From: a virus
IMG/VR virus record: IMGVR_UViG_3300025073_000817
Coordinates: 50,592-114,591 of that record
Length of the DNA: 64,000 nt
Direction: 5' to 3' (one strand)
The notes under the pieces were generated by a model that was given only the letters and a program-made list of their open reading frames with translations, made no database searches and had not been told where the DNA came from. Made by a program: the position numbers and the translations under genes. Below are positions 21,011-30,523 of the stretch, piece by piece; position 1 is the first letter of the stretch, and every line of letters starts with the position of its first letter.

Positions 21011-23416
21011 ATGAGTGATTTTGAACTGGTTGATATTTCTGCCGAATTAAAAAAGTCTTATCTTGACTATTCAATGAGCGTCATAGTAGGTAGGGCTCTT
21101 CCTGATGTTAGAGATGGATTGAAGCCAGTACATCGAAGAATCCTTTATACAATGCATGGACTACATAATTTCTATAATAGGCCACACAAGAAATCAGCCA
21201 GGATAGTTGGGGAAGTCATGGGGAAATACCATCCTCATGGAGAAAGTTATGGAACTATAGTAAGAATGGCACAAGATTTCTCACTAAGATATCCTTTAGT
21301 AGATGGACAAGGGAATTGGGGAAATGTTGATGGAGACCCTCCTGCGGCAATGAGATATACCGAATGCAGGATGTCAGAAATATCACATGAAATGTTAGCT
21401 GACATTGATAAAGAAACAGTTGAATTCGTTCCTAATTACGATGAATCAACTTCTGAACCTACAGTTCTTCCCACTATAATTCCAAATCTGCTTATAAATG
21501 GATCGTCAGGCATCGCAGTAGGTATGGCGACCAATATACCACCACACAACATTACTGAGGTCTGCGAGGCCACCATACGCTTAATAGACACACCAGAAAT
21601 TCCTCTTAAAGAACTTATGTCAATTATTAATGGCCCAGATTTCCCAACCGGAGGGATAATTCTTGGCAGAAAGGGAATCAAAGAATATTTTAGGACCGGT
21701 AGAGGCTCTATCAAACTTAGAGGATGCGCTACAGTAGAAGAAGGTTCATCCAGGGAAAAAATAATAATTACTGAGATTCCTTATCAAGTCAATAAAACAA
21801 ATCTAATAGAAGGAATTGCTGACTTAGCTAAGGAGAAAAAGATTGAAGGAATTTCAGATATTAGAGATGAATCATCACGTGAAGGTATGAGGATTGTAAT
21901 TGAGCTAAAGAGAGGAGTAAACGGTCAAATTGTTCTTAATCATCTCTATAAGTATACGAAACTAGAAGTTTCTTATGGTGTAATAATGTTGGTCATTGTA
22001 GGAGGCCAACCTAAAGTCCTTTCCATCAGAGAAGTAATTAATAGATTCATATCATTTAGATCTGAAATAATAGTAAACAGAACTAAATATGATCTTAAAA
22101 AATCAGAAGAAAGAGCACATATATTAGAAGGTCTAATTAAAGCTCTTGAAATAATTGATGAAATCATTAAACTATTCAAATCTTCTAGCGATGGCAAGGA
22201 AGCTAAAGCTAGACTGATAGATGAACATAAATTTTCTGATATTCAAGCACAAACGATTTCAGATATGCGACTTCAGAGATTAACTGGTCTTGAAAGAAAT
22301 AAAATAAATGATGAATATCAGGAAATAATAACTAACATAACAAGATTCAAGACAATATTAGGTAGTCAAACGATGGTAATGCAAATCATTAAAAATGAAA
22401 TACAAAACATAATAGATAAATATGGTGATAAAAGAAAAACAAGAATAGTTGAAAGTGAAGGTGAGGTGAAAATTGAAGACTTAATCCCCGAAGAAGATGT
22501 TGCTGTAACGATAAGCCATGATGGGTATATAAAAAGAAGTTCTGCTTCAAATTATAGAATTCAGAAAAGAGGTGGTAAGGGGTCAACAGGATTCAAATCT
22601 ACTGATGATTTTGCAACTCATTTCTTCGTAGCCTCTTCTCATGATTATCTATTATTTTTCACAAATAAAGGGAAAGCCTATCTCAAGAAGATACATGAGA
22701 TACCTGAGGCTGGTAAACTATCAAGAGGGAAAGCAATTATTAATCTGTTGTCAGGACTAGATAATGATGAAAAGGTAGCTACCACTTTGAACTTTAAAAA
22801 ATTCAAAGAAGATAGATTTGTTGTAATGACTACGAAAAAAGGTCTTGTAAAAAAGACTTCAATGATGGCTTATAGTAGGCCAAGAACTAAGGGAATTATT
22901 GCTATAGGAATAAGAGAAGATGATGAATTAATCTCTGCAAGAATTACAAATGGTAAAAGAGATATATTCATCACAACTAGTGGTGGAAAATGTATAAGAT
23001 TTTCAGAAAATAATGTTAGAGATATGGGGCGTGGAGCTTCAGGGATAAAAGGAATTAGATTATCTAAAAAAGACAATGTGGTTGCAATGGATGTAATCAG
23101 AAAAGATGATCCTATTATGATTGTTACAGAAAATGGTTATGGGAAAAGATCATCCATTGATGAATATAGACAACAATATCGTGGTGGATCTGGTATTAAG
23201 GCAGCCAGGATAACTAATAAAAATGGTCCAATTATCTATACATGCCAAGTAAGTGATGATGATCAATTGATGATAATTACAAGTAATGGGAAAATAATCA
23301 GGGTGAAAGTTACAGATATTTCTATGACAAGTAGGCCAACACAAGGAGTTAGACTTGTGACTTTGTCAAAGGGTGAAAAAGTAGTGGGTGCAGCTAGGAT
23401 AGAAGAAGATGAATAG
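21011..23416 (+). CDS. gyrA: DNA gyrase/topoisomerase IV subunit A
   Basis: An 801-residue protein with all type IIA topoisomerase A-subunit marks: [18 protein letters not shown] (about 19-36), [11 protein letters not shown] (67-77) and the catalytic Tyr116 in [10 protein letters not shown] coiled coil follows, then a C-terminal beta-pinwheel containing QKRGGKG near 517-523, close to the GyrA-box QRRGGKG. The GyrA box argues for gyrase over topoisomerase IV. It needs a GyrB/ParE partner, which is not in this window and may be elsewhere or host-supplied. Likely role: relieving supercoils during phage DNA replication. GGAGG lies 6 nt upstream. It is flanked on both sides by MNxYT genes and overlaps the next one. 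Confidence 0.95.
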   Translation: MSDFELVDISAELKKSYLDYSMSVIVGRALPDVRDGLKPVHRRILYTMHGLHNFYNRPHKKSARIVGEVMGKYHPHGESYGTIVRMAQDFSLRYPLVDGQGNWGNVDGDPPAAMRYTECRMSEISHEMLADIDKETVEFVPNYDESTSEPTVLPTIIPNLLINGSSGIAVGMATNIPPHNITEVCEATIRLIDTPEIPLKELMSIINGPDFPTGGIILGRKGIKEYFRTGRGSIKLRGCATVEEGSSREKIIITEIPYQVNKTNLIEGIADLAKEKKIEGISDIRDESSREGMRIVIELKRGVNGQIVLNHLYKYTKLEVSYGVIMLVIVGGQPKVLSIREVINRFISFRSEIIVNRTKYDLKKSEERAHILEGLIKALEIIDEIIKLFKSSSDGKEAKARLIDEHKFSDIQAQTISDMRLQRLTGLERNKINDEYQEIITNITRFKTILGSQTMVMQIIKNEIQNIIDKYGDKRKTRIVESEGEVKIEDLIPEEDVAVTISHDGYIKRSSASNYRIQKRGGKGSTGFKSTDDFATHFFVASSHDYLLFFTNKGKAYLKKIHEIPEAGKLSRGKAIINLLSGLDNDEKVATTLNFKKFKEDRFVVMTTKKGLVKKTSMMAYSRPRTKGIIAIGIREDDELISARITNGKRDIFITTSGGKCIRFSENNVRDMGRGASGIKGIRLSKKDNVVAMDVIRKDDPIMIVTENGYGKRSSIDEYRQQYRGGSGIKAARITNKNGPIIYTCQVSDDDQLMIITSNGKIIRVKVTDISMTSRPTQGVRLVTLSKGEKVVGAARIEEDE

Positions 23417-23627
23417 TTATACTTTAAGAAAAGCATTACTTCCTGGTAAGCAATTTAAAGTCATTAATCCGTATGAATCATGGGAGAATACAAAAGGCGA
23501 AACAAGAACAATAAAATCTATTAGTCCTAGAAGGTTTTGTATTGACTATAACAATAAAGATAGTATTATGGTATATGATACAAATGGAGCCTTTTGGTTT
23601 ATGGAAGAAATCAGGTTATTAGAATGA
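23409..23627 (+). CDS. MNxYT-family small protein
   Basis: A 72-residue member starting [20 protein letters not shown] and ending [11 protein letters not shown]. Overlaps the end of gyrA by 8 nt, so it would be translated with it. Confidence 0.78.
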   Translation: MNSYTLRKALLPGKQFKVINPYESWENTKGETRTIKSISPRRFCIDYNNKDSIMVYDTNGAFWFMEEIRLLE

Positions 23628-24211
23628 ATAAATATACAAGAGATAAGATAGGCAACAAAATCATTAGTATGGTTAATCATGAGCCTGGATGGAAATCTTT
23701 TATTGATCAATCAGAGAGACATTCAACTAAACTATGCATCATAGCAAATAGGGGCCAAACCATCACACCTGATGTTGTTGATATAATTGAATACAATTTT
23801 AAGTATTATTTACCCTATAACAAAATAGATAAGTTTATGTGTAAATGTCATTTATCAAATTTCATTACTATCCACACTCAAATAATAGTAGATGGTTATA
23901 GACTTCGTTCCCTGCATAGAAAAATTGATACCAAAAATATACCAGATGCTATAATATATTCTCTTAAAGAGCAGGGTTTGATTTATGATTGGGAATATAA
24001 GATTAATTCAATAACAAATTATTTAGATACAGATATAACATATGATATTTTCATCTACAGAAAATATGAAAAATTTATTATTAGTGAAAATAATGAAATT
24101 TCAGAAAATGGTATGGTATATTCAGCATCATTAATCAGCAATGCTATAATCTTATATAAAAAGGTTTTTGAAAATTTAGAAAGATTGTGTAATTATCTTT
24201 TATATTCATAA
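23624..24211 (+). CDS. Hypothetical protein with MNxYT tag
   Basis: A 195-residue protein starting [20 protein letters not shown]. The tag is joined to an unrelated alpha-beta body (for example WKSFIDQSERHSTKLCIIAN, and a C-terminal helix ENLERLCNYLLYS). I chose ATG 23624 on its overlap with the upstream stop. Function unknown. Confidence 0.7.
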   Translation: MNKYTRDKIGNKIISMVNHEPGWKSFIDQSERHSTKLCIIANRGQTITPDVVDIIEYNFKYYLPYNKIDKFMCKCHLSNFITIHTQIIVDGYRLRSLHRKIDTKNIPDAIIYSLKEQGLIYDWEYKINSITNYLDTDITYDIFIYRKYEKFIISENNEISENGMVYSASLISNAIILYKKVFENLERLCNYLLYS

Positions 24212-24231
24212 CGAAAAATTAATTTTATGCT

Positions 24232-24259
24232 TTGCTCGGCAACCTCGGTGGTGTATAAT
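24232..24259 (+). promoter_or_regulatory. Sigma70-type promoter
   Basis: TTGCTC (24232-24237), a 16-bp spacer, TATAAT (24254-24259). The GCTCGGCAACCTCG spacer resembles that of the 11004 promoter. Precedes the gene at 24291. Confidence 0.65.
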
Positions 24260-24290
24260 AAATTAAAATAATTAAAAGGAGGAATTCATT

Positions 24291-24563
24291 ATGAAGATTG
24301 AAGATACTATTAGCGATCAAGGTCTTCCAGTCAACACTATTGCAATGTTGAATAGAGGAATTGAAATTCTTAAAAGTGTGAATACGAATTCAGCTCTCTC
24401 TTTTGAAGACCATTCGGATAAACAAGAATATAAAGAAGCACTAATCCAATATAAGAAACTCCTTTGGCTTATTAATCAACAAATATATGGTCAAATGGGA
24501 ATTATTGATATGATGGTTGAATATCAAAAACTAACAGGCGAAGCCGAATCATTAATCCATTAG
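24291..24563 (+). CDS. Small helical hypothetical protein
   Basis: A 90-residue, mostly helical protein (MKIEDTISDQGLPVNTIAML...) under its own promoter with AAAGGAGG. No recognised motif. First gene of a unit running through 25496. Confidence 0.65.
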   Translation: MKIEDTISDQGLPVNTIAMLNRGIEILKSVNTNSALSFEDHSDKQEYKEALIQYKKLLWLINQQIYGQMGIIDMMVEYQKLTGEAESLIH

Positions 24564-24571
24564 GAGGCATA

Positions 24572-24925
24572 ATGAAAATACATACAATTGATAGCACAAA
24601 AATCGTTGTAATGCTAGGTAAAAACATTATTGGCGAATCATATCCAGCAGTTCAATTTGATCTTGATGAAATTAGTGGTATTTATCTTGCCGTTGATGAT
24701 ACACATAACAACAACATCATGAAGAAATGTCTGATATGTAAATATGATTTAAATGAAATAGGTGTCTTAATCGTAGGTAATCATCGATCATTATTGATGG
24801 CCATGTGTGATGAATGTCTACATACAAATATTGCAACTCTACCTGATAATTATCCAATAACAGAAAGGCAAGATGAAATAAAAAACATTGAATTCATGAT
24901 ACTTAAAGGTAGTAACATAAATTAG
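24572..24925 (+). CDS. Hypothetical protein with two CxxC knuckles
   Basis: A 117-residue protein starting MKIHTIDSTKIVVMLGKNII. KKCLIC (about 51-56) and CDEC (about 76-79) could form a zinc ribbon between a beta-rich N-terminus and a short helical tail. AGGAGG 6 nt upstream. Function unknown. Confidence 0.65.
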   Translation: MKIHTIDSTKIVVMLGKNIIGESYPAVQFDLDEISGIYLAVDDTHNNNIMKKCLICKYDLNEIGVLIVGNHRSLLMAMCDECLHTNIATLPDNYPITERQDEIKNIEFMILKGSNIN

Positions 24926-24934
24926 GAGGTAGAT

Positions 24935-25273
24935 ATGAAAAGATCAAAATCAAAATGGGTTGTCAATAAAAAAATCTTTTTAGTTGCTTATGGAGAAACA
25001 GAAAAAGAAGAATTTGAAGAATCTTTTAACAATAGAAACTGGAAGCATATCGCTGAGATGGATATTAAAAATTTAATTGAAGAAGATTCTTCTATTGAGA
25101 TATCAGTAATAAGAAACTCATTCAAACATGGGAAAAAATCATATGGATGGTCTGGTAATGATAAACTTATTCTATTCAATAGCTTGGATCTTATAGATTC
25201 TAAAGAAAGTATTGAATGGATGATACAAGTTGCTGAAACAGTAGCTGAAGCATTGAATTCAAAAAAGCTCTAA
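24935..25273 (+). CDS. Hypothetical protein
   Basis: A 112-residue protein starting MKRSKSKWVVNKKIFLVAYG. An alpha-beta fold with a C-terminal helix (SIEWMIQVAETVAEALNSKK). AGGAGGTAGAT site. Not recognised. Confidence 0.65.
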   Translation: MKRSKSKWVVNKKIFLVAYGETEKEEFEESFNNRNWKHIAEMDIKNLIEEDSSIEISVIRNSFKHGKKSYGWSGNDKLILFNSLDLIDSKESIEWMIQVAETVAEALNSKKL

Positions 25274-25283
25274 GGAGGTAGAT

Positions 25284-25496
25284 ATGCCACTCATTCTTAG
25301 CCTTTTACGTAGACGTTTGACTAAAAAAGATTATGATAAATTTAAAGGAAAATCTTATGGCAGAATATTAATGGAAAAAGGATTTGAAGGCACTTGGTGC
25401 GATGACTGTGGTAAGACCGCAGAAAATCATGTTTGGTCTGAAGATAGTGAAATAGGTATTTACGCAAAATGTAAGGAGGATAATATTGATGAATAA
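25284..25496 (+). CDS. Small zinc-knuckle protein
   Basis: A 70-residue protein starting MPLILSLLRRRLTKKDYDKF, with CDDCGKTAENHVW and a distal CKE: C-x2-C...H...C, a plausible single zinc site. AAGGAGGTAGAT site. Confidence 0.62.
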   Translation: MPLILSLLRRRLTKKDYDKFKGKSYGRILMEKGFEGTWCDDCGKTAENHVWSEDSEIGIYAKCKEDNIDE

Positions 25497-26562
25497 AGAA
25501 ATAGCTTTTGACACTGCAAAGAAGGGTGCTATTTGGCTCTCTAGTCTTATTCAGACAAACGGTAGATTTATTTATGGGTATAATGTTAAAACTAGAGCAA
25601 AACTAAAAGATTACAATATACTCAGGCATCAAGGAAGCATATGGGCAATGCTTGAGATTTGTAAAGAAATGGAAGCAAAATCAACTAACGCTGAAGAACA
25701 ATTAGAAGTTAGAATTATTAAAGATAAAGCAAAACTCGCACTAGATTATATGTTAGATAGATTTATGTTTCCATTAGGATCAGAAGGACGTGTTGTAATT
25801 GCTGAAGATGGGTATATTAAACTAGGGGCGGCTGGATTAGGAGTTTTGGCATTACTTAAATATCATGAAATTCAACCTAATGAAAGATATTTAAAGATTG
25901 CAATTGATCTATGTAGATACATTATAAGTAGGACCTGCGAATCAGGAAGATTGACTCACCACAAATGCTTACTTAAGAATCCAGAAAGAGATAAAGGATT
26001 CATATCTGAATTCTATATAGGAGAAGCTGCACTTGCCTTATGTGTCATGGATGAAACTGACAATAAAGAAGGATTTAAATACTACGCTGAGAAAATAATT
26101 AATTGGTATTCATTCTATAGAAATATGACAAGTCATGTACGTGATCATTGGATGATGCAAACACTTGAACATTTTGGTGGAAGATATATAGAATATGCAA
26201 ATAAGATTGCTAGGAAAACAATGTGGGATCCAGTTTCTAAAAAATCGGGACCGACTGCTTGTAGATCTGAAACACTTCTGGCCTATCATAATATCTTAGA
26301 AGCTTATATTGAAGAATATCTAAAAGATACAAGTAGAAAAAGTGATGGAAAACATATTGCTGAATTAAAGACCGATTCTGAAATGGTAATGGGATTTGTA
26401 GACATGCTTTTAGATCAGCAAAAGAAAAGTCAAATAGTTTCTGGTAAAAAAGAAGATATTGGTGCATTCAGACATGATAAAGATTCTAATAATGTAAGAA
26501 ACGATTACTGCCAACACAACATTTCAAGTTTTCTTAAATTTTATAAACTATCAAGGTTGTAA
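25489..26562 (+). CDS. Predicted (alpha/alpha)-barrel protein
   Basis: A 357-residue protein of repeating helical hairpins. NGRFIYGYN (about 25-33), YNILRHQGSIWAMLEI (about 44-59), GAAGLGVLALLKYHE and GEAALALCV are the recurrent small-residue helices typical of (alpha/alpha)6 toroids found in glycoside hydrolases, lyases and epimerases. The RHQGSIWAML segment resembles a motif in uncharacterised bacterial members. No catalytic pair can be assigned, so the substrate is unknown; a polysaccharide or glycan role is inference. ATG 25489 behind GGAGGATAATATT. Confidence 0.55.
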   Translation: MNKEIAFDTAKKGAIWLSSLIQTNGRFIYGYNVKTRAKLKDYNILRHQGSIWAMLEICKEMEAKSTNAEEQLEVRIIKDKAKLALDYMLDRFMFPLGSEGRVVIAEDGYIKLGAAGLGVLALLKYHEIQPNERYLKIAIDLCRYIISRTCESGRLTHHKCLLKNPERDKGFISEFYIGEAALALCVMDETDNKEGFKYYAEKIINWYSFYRNMTSHVRDHWMMQTLEHFGGRYIEYANKIARKTMWDPVSKKSGPTACRSETLLAYHNILEAYIEEYLKDTSRKSDGKHIAELKTDSEMVMGFVDMLLDQQKKSQIVSGKKEDIGAFRHDKDSNNVRNDYCQHNISSFLKFYKLSRL

Positions 26563-26564
26563 AA

Positions 26565-26774
26565 ATGAATCGTGGTGATAAATTTATACAGATAGCAGGT
26601 TCAAGCAAAGGACAAATCGTTACTTTTATCAGGCTAGAAGGAGGGTTTGCTAGATTACATTGTGAAAAATATGGATTTGAATATCTTACTAGTGAATACA
26701 ATCTTAATCATCATTACAAACCATTCAAAAGAACTCCTGTAAAAGTGATACGAACACCTGTGAGGCGAATATGA
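26565..26774 (+). CDS. Small basic hypothetical protein
   Basis: A 69-residue protein starting MNRGDKFIQIAGSSKGQIVT. The GDKFIQI..S..GQIVTFI pattern is that of a small KOW/SH3-like barrel, followed by a basic tail (PVKVIRTPVRRI). It may be a distant relative of the LKxGD small proteins without the tag. Confidence 0.6.
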   Translation: MNRGDKFIQIAGSSKGQIVTFIRLEGGFARLHCEKYGFEYLTSEYNLNHHYKPFKRTPVKVIRTPVRRI

Positions 26775-27028
26775 AAGCAATAGGAATGAAAGATGAATCA
26801 AAATCATGCCATGAATGTGTTCATTGGAATAAAATAATAACTAAATCCAAATATGTTAAAATAAGAGTTTGTACTTGGATGGCACCTGAAGCTTATTTTA
26901 AAAAGAATGATATCAGGTCTATTACAAAAACAGCTTATGACCCAAGTATTCCTTTTTGGGCTGACAGAATAACGCATATCACCTTTTCATATGAAGGTGA
27001 TAATTGTTCAACTTTTACAAGGAAATAA
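26771..27028 (+). CDS. Small Cys-rich protein
   Basis: An 85-residue protein with CHECVHW, a later VCTW and a distal NCSTF: four Cys in a spacing suited to a zinc site. Starts in an ATGA overlap with the gene upstream. Function unknown. Confidence 0.62.
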   Translation: MKAIGMKDESKSCHECVHWNKIITKSKYVKIRVCTWMAPEAYFKKNDIRSITKTAYDPSIPFWADRITHITFSYEGDNCSTFTRK

Positions 27029-27032
27029 ATAA

Positions 27033-27212
27033 ATGAAAATTAAAAAAGATTTGCTAAATGTTGATAGTAAGAGTTCACCAATTATTATTTCAATGCTTGA
27101 TACTAATGAAAATAAAATAACATTAACTGAAAATAGGCCATATTCAATAATAGGTCTCAAACATATAATTCTATTAGTCATAACAGTGCTTTATATTCTT
27201 GCAAATATATGA
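27033..27212 (+). CDS. Small tail-anchored membrane protein
   Basis: A 59-residue ORF (MKIKKDLLNVDSKSSPIIIS...) ending in one hydrophobic span (LKHIILLVITVLYILANI). Looks like a C-terminally anchored peptide. Weak ribosome site. Confidence 0.5.
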   Translation: MKIKKDLLNVDSKSSPIIISMLDTNENKITLTENRPYSIIGLKHIILLVITVLYILANI

Positions 27213-27221
27213 GGTATAAAA

Positions 27222-27488
27222 ATGAAAAGAGATAGGAAATATTTTGATAAGAAATTAGTAGACCTCAATGCGGCATATTCATTACATGAAAAATTTAAGT
27301 TTGAAATATATTCGTATAAACCAGGAAATAGAAGATTATATCAATTAGTAATTATTGATAAGAAAACAATGCAAGAAATATATTCAATTCCAGGGCACAG
27401 TTTAGGTACAAATGATTTTGATTACTATCTTAGTGGTTTAATAGATGCTGATGTATTAAGAAATAAAACCAAATACACTAAAGTATAA
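27222..27488 (+). CDS. Small basic hypothetical protein
   Basis: An 88-residue protein starting MKRDRKYFDKKLVDLNAAYS. A basic helix is followed by strands (RRLYQLVIIDKKTMQEIYSI). Not recognised. Confidence 0.62.
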   Translation: MKRDRKYFDKKLVDLNAAYSLHEKFKFEIYSYKPGNRRLYQLVIIDKKTMQEIYSIPGHSLGTNDFDYYLSGLIDADVLRNKTKYTKV

Positions 27489-27505
27489 TTGAAAGGAAGT
27501 GGACA

Positions 27506-27748
27506 ATGTATAGTAAATATATGGTATGCTTAATAGTAGAAGATGTAGGAAAACATGTTCCGTTGATTAAACTAGATGAAATGACTTTTAGAAATCCTGA
27601 TAAGTTTCCTGAAGACATTGACAAAGCTATTGAGAGATCAAAGTTGCTTAGATCACAAGGAATAAATGCTCAACCAATAATCATTATAGGATTTCCACAT
27701 GAAGCCAATAAGGATAAATATATTCAAGGATCTAATTGGAAGAAATGA
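27506..27748 (+). CDS. Small hypothetical protein
   Basis: An 80-residue protein starting MYSKYMVCLIVEDVGKHVPL, a compact alpha-beta fold (DIDKAIERSKLLRSQGI, then AQPIIIIGF). GAAAGGAAG upstream. Not recognised. Confidence 0.6.
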   Translation: MYSKYMVCLIVEDVGKHVPLIKLDEMTFRNPDKFPEDIDKAIERSKLLRSQGINAQPIIIIGFPHEANKDKYIQGSNWKK

Positions 27749-27939
27749 ACCTTTATACATTCAAAAGATTGAAAATTGGTGATAAGGTAAGAGTTATCAA
27801 TCCAGAATCTGGCTATGAAAGGTATTTAGATAAAATATTAACAATAAATCTAATAACAAATTTATATAAAACATCTCTATTATGGGTTAATGAAAATGAG
27901 TGTGCATAGACCCGTAAGGAAATAGAGAAAGTAGAATGA
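27745..27939 (+). pseudogene. MNxYT gene with internal amber codon
   Basis: Starts MNLYTFKRLKIGDKVRVINP and meets TAG at 27907-27909 after 54 codons. The same frame then continues TRKEIEKVE to a TGA that overlaps the next gene's ATG. EIEKVE is a family-type tail, so the TAG is a recent nonsense change or a readthrough site. Other genes here use TAG as a normal stop, so codon reassignment is unlikely. Confidence 0.6.
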
Positions 27940-28139
27940 ATGAGTATACATTAAAAAAGATATATCCAATTGGAACCAGAATAAGAGTAAATCGCTATAA
28001 TGTCATAGCTATACTTAAATATAAAAAGTTTGATAGTGAAGTAATTATAGATTTATATCATCCTGATGGATCTATATCTGCATATGGCATTGATGCTTTT
28101 CTTGATGATATTAATGAAAAAGAATTAGAAATAATATGA
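27936..28139 (+). CDS. MNxYT-family small protein
   Basis: A 67-residue member starting MNEYTLKKIYPIGTRIRVNR and ending EKELEII. Confidence 0.8.
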   Translation: MNEYTLKKIYPIGTRIRVNRYNVIAILKYKKFDSEVIIDLYHPDGSISAYGIDAFLDDINEKELEII

Positions 28140-28345
28140 ACGAGTATTCTTTCAAGAAAAAATATCGCATAGGAGCTAAAGTAAGAATTATCAAACCGCT
28201 TGAAGGATATGAATTGTATTTTAATCATATTTTAACAATAAAAGGATATTATAGTTCAATGGTATTTGGTGTTACTAGTTTTTTAGTTGAAGAAAATAGT
28301 ATTGAATGGTATCCTGAAGAAGTAGAAATATTAAAGGAGGAATAA
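28136..28345 (+). CDS. MNxYT-family small protein
   Basis: A 69-residue member starting MNEYSFKKKYRIGAKVRIIK and ending EWYPEEVEILKEE; the WYPEE tail closely matches FYPEE at 674. AAGGAGG for the next gene lies in its last codons. Confidence 0.8.
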   Translation: MNEYSFKKKYRIGAKVRIIKPLEGYELYFNHILTIKGYYSSMVFGVTSFLVEENSIEWYPEEVEILKEE

Positions 28346-28348
28346 TGA

Positions 28349-28627
28349 ATGAGGCAAAAGTTAATTTCAGTATTTGTTGTATTACTTGCGTTTAGTATAT
28401 CCATTTTCATTACATTTGTAGTTTTAGAACAAAATAAACCCTCAACGCAATTAGATATTGATAAAAATATTCCTGTATTAACGATAATTTCAAACGAACG
28501 TCATTGCTTTAGTAAACATGATTGTGTTGACTTTATGATCTTAAAAGATTTAAAAACAGGTAAAAGAATTATCATTTCATCAAGCGTAACTTCTGGATCC
28601 CCACAAAGTATGGTTACATTAGACTAA
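28349..28627 (+). CDS. Signal-anchored hypothetical protein
   Basis: A 92-residue protein starting MRQKLISVFVVLLAFSISIF. A basic N-terminus and a 20-residue hydrophobic span indicate export or single-pass anchoring. The outer part has two Cys (HCFSKHDC) that could form a disulphide. GGAGG 9 nt upstream of ATG 28349. Confidence 0.68.
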   Translation: MRQKLISVFVVLLAFSISIFITFVVLEQNKPSTQLDIDKNIPVLTIISNERHCFSKHDCVDFMILKDLKTGKRIIISSSVTSGSPQSMVTLD

Positions 28628-28636
28628 GGAGAAATA

Positions 28637-30523
28637 ATGAAGATAAAAAAATTAGAAAATGAAATTCGTAGACATCGCGAACTGTATTATAATCAACAAC
28701 CAGAAATATCTGATCTTGAGTTTGACAAACTAATAGATGAATTAAAAGAACTTGATCCTAACAATATCATATTTAAGGAAATAGGAGCAACTCCTAGAGT
28801 TAAGGTAAAGTTGCCGGTAGTTCTAGGGTCTCTTGAAAAAGTTAATGAAAATGATGTTATAAAATGGATGAAGAAACAAAATGACGATATCCATGTATCG
28901 CATAAACTTGATGGCATAGATATTTTAGCAATATGGAAAAATGGTAAACTGGATAGTCTATTAACAAGAGGTGATGGTGAACATGGAGAAAACATCACAA
29001 GAAAAGCTTCAGCAATAATTGATTTACCAATAAAATTGAAAAAAGCAAAGAGAGTAATGGCTCGTGGTGAAGCAATCATGATAGGCGATCTTCCAGAAGG
29101 ATTTAAAACCAAAAGAAATGCTGTATCTGGATTATTGAATCGTAATGATAATGATGAAACAAACAAACTAATAAAGAAATCAAATATTCATGCAATTTTT
29201 TATGAATTGATTGAAGCTGATAATAGATCTCTAGGATCTTTAACTTCTTCTGAAATATATATGTCTAAAGTTGGACTCAATGTTGTACAGTCTTTTGTGA
29301 TATCAATAAGAGACATTATAAAATCTCCTAACAAAATTATATTGAACCTTATTGATATACTTAAGGATAAGAATAAATTACCCTATAAAATTGATGGCCT
29401 TGTATTGGCAGTTAACAATTCAGAAAGACAAAATGTAAAGATTCCTAAAAACAAAATAGCTTTCAAGGTTAATGATTTACCAATTAAGACTAAAGTTTTT
29501 GATATCGAATGGTTTCCCACAAGAACAGGCCGAGTAGTTCCTGTTATAAAAGTAGAACCTGTTGACATTGATGGAGTGATAGTAGAAAATCCTACAGGTC
29601 ATAATGCAAAGTACATAACAACTAATAAGATAGGCCCAGGAGCAGAAGTAGACTTGGTTAGATCAGGAGATGTTATTCCCTATATAACATCGGTAATAAA
29701 ACCTGCCAATAAGTCAGTTTCACTTCCGAAGTATTGTCCTTCATGCGAAAGCCCTTTGTCTACCCAAGGTGTTGATTTGATATGCGAAAATATTCTTTGC
29801 AACGGAAGATTAGTTTCAAATCTTGAATATTTTCTACAAACGTGTGGAATTGAAAATCTATCTGCAACAACCCTGGTTAACATAGGAACTTATACTTTAA
29901 AATCATTTTTAAGAATAACAAGAGAAAAACTTCTAAGAAAAGAAGGCATAGGTGAAATTACTGCTAATACAATTCTTTCGGAAAGGAATAAACTTAAGGA
30001 ATTAAAAGCAAGTACATTATTGACAGCTATTGGAATACCAAAAGTAGGTTCGAAAAATAGTCTTAAGATAATAAATTTCTTGGTTGAAAAAAGATTAATC
30101 AAAAAGTTTTCTGATATTGCTGAATTGCCAAATTCTAAAATGGTTAGATTAGTTGAAATTCCTGGTATTGGATCAAGTATCATAACATCTATTATTAGTA
30201 ATAAGCATATGATTAAATCATGTTTTAATCTTCTAAAAGATTTTGGAACCAAAGTAACCATTGATGAAAAAGCAGGCAGTTTACTTGAAGATTTAAGTTT
30301 CCAATTTACAGGAACTCTATCAAAACAGAGGGATTACTATGAAAAGATAATTATTGATAATGGTGGTCAAATCCTTAGCGTATCAAACAATCTTGATTAT
30401 CTTGTTGCAGCCAGTACAAATTCAGCATCAACGAAAATGCAAAGAGCTATTAAACTTGGGATTAAAGTTATTGATGAAGAAAAGTTTCTAAAGATTCTAA
30501 AATCAAAAGGAGTGGAGGTGTGA
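28637..30523 (+). CDS. ligA: NAD-dependent DNA ligase
   Basis: A 628-residue protein that seals nicks using NAD+. Domain order fits LigA: the Ia NMN-binding start (RELYYNQQPEISDLEFD), the adenylation motif HKLDGID with the nucleophile Lys90, TRGDGEHGENIT, an OB domain (TGRVVPVIKVEP), a four-Cys zinc finger (CPSC...C..ILC), helix-hairpin-helix repeats (GIGEITANTIL, IPGIGSSIITSI) and a C-terminal BRCT domain (FQFTGTLSKQRDYYEKIIID). It is slightly shorter than the usual 670 residues and appears intact. Likely Okazaki-fragment joining beside the phage-coded polymerase. GGAG 8 nt upstream. Its stop overlaps the GTG of the next gene. Confidence 0.95.
   Translation: MKIKKLENEIRRHRELYYNQQPEISDLEFDKLIDELKELDPNNIIFKEIGATPRVKVKLPVVLGSLEKVNENDVIKWMKKQNDDIHVSHKLDGIDILAIWKNGKLDSLLTRGDGEHGENITRKASAIIDLPIKLKKAKRVMARGEAIMIGDLPEGFKTKRNAVSGLLNRNDNDETNKLIKKSNIHAIFYELIEADNRSLGSLTSSEIYMSKVGLNVVQSFVISIRDIIKSPNKIILNLIDILKDKNKLPYKIDGLVLAVNNSERQNVKIPKNKIAFKVNDLPIKTKVFDIEWFPTRTGRVVPVIKVEPVDIDGVIVENPTGHNAKYITTNKIGPGAEVDLVRSGDVIPYITSVIKPANKSVSLPKYCPSCESPLSTQGVDLICENILCNGRLVSNLEYFLQTCGIENLSATTLVNIGTYTLKSFLRITREKLLRKEGIGEITANTILSERNKLKELKASTLLTAIGIPKVGSKNSLKIINFLVEKRLIKKFSDIAELPNSKMVRLVEIPGIGSSIITSIISNKHMIKSCFNLLKDFGTKVTIDEKAGSLLEDLSFQFTGTLSKQRDYYEKIIIDNGGQILSVSNNLDYLVAASTNSASTKMQRAIKLGIKVIDEEKFLKILKSKGVEV

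Noticed and set aside
27745-27939. TAG reassigned to an amino acid as in some gut phages
   Set aside because: Many genes here end in TAG in sensible places (for example 2609, 4146, 16803, 18193, 23416, 24563). Only one gene has an internal TAG.
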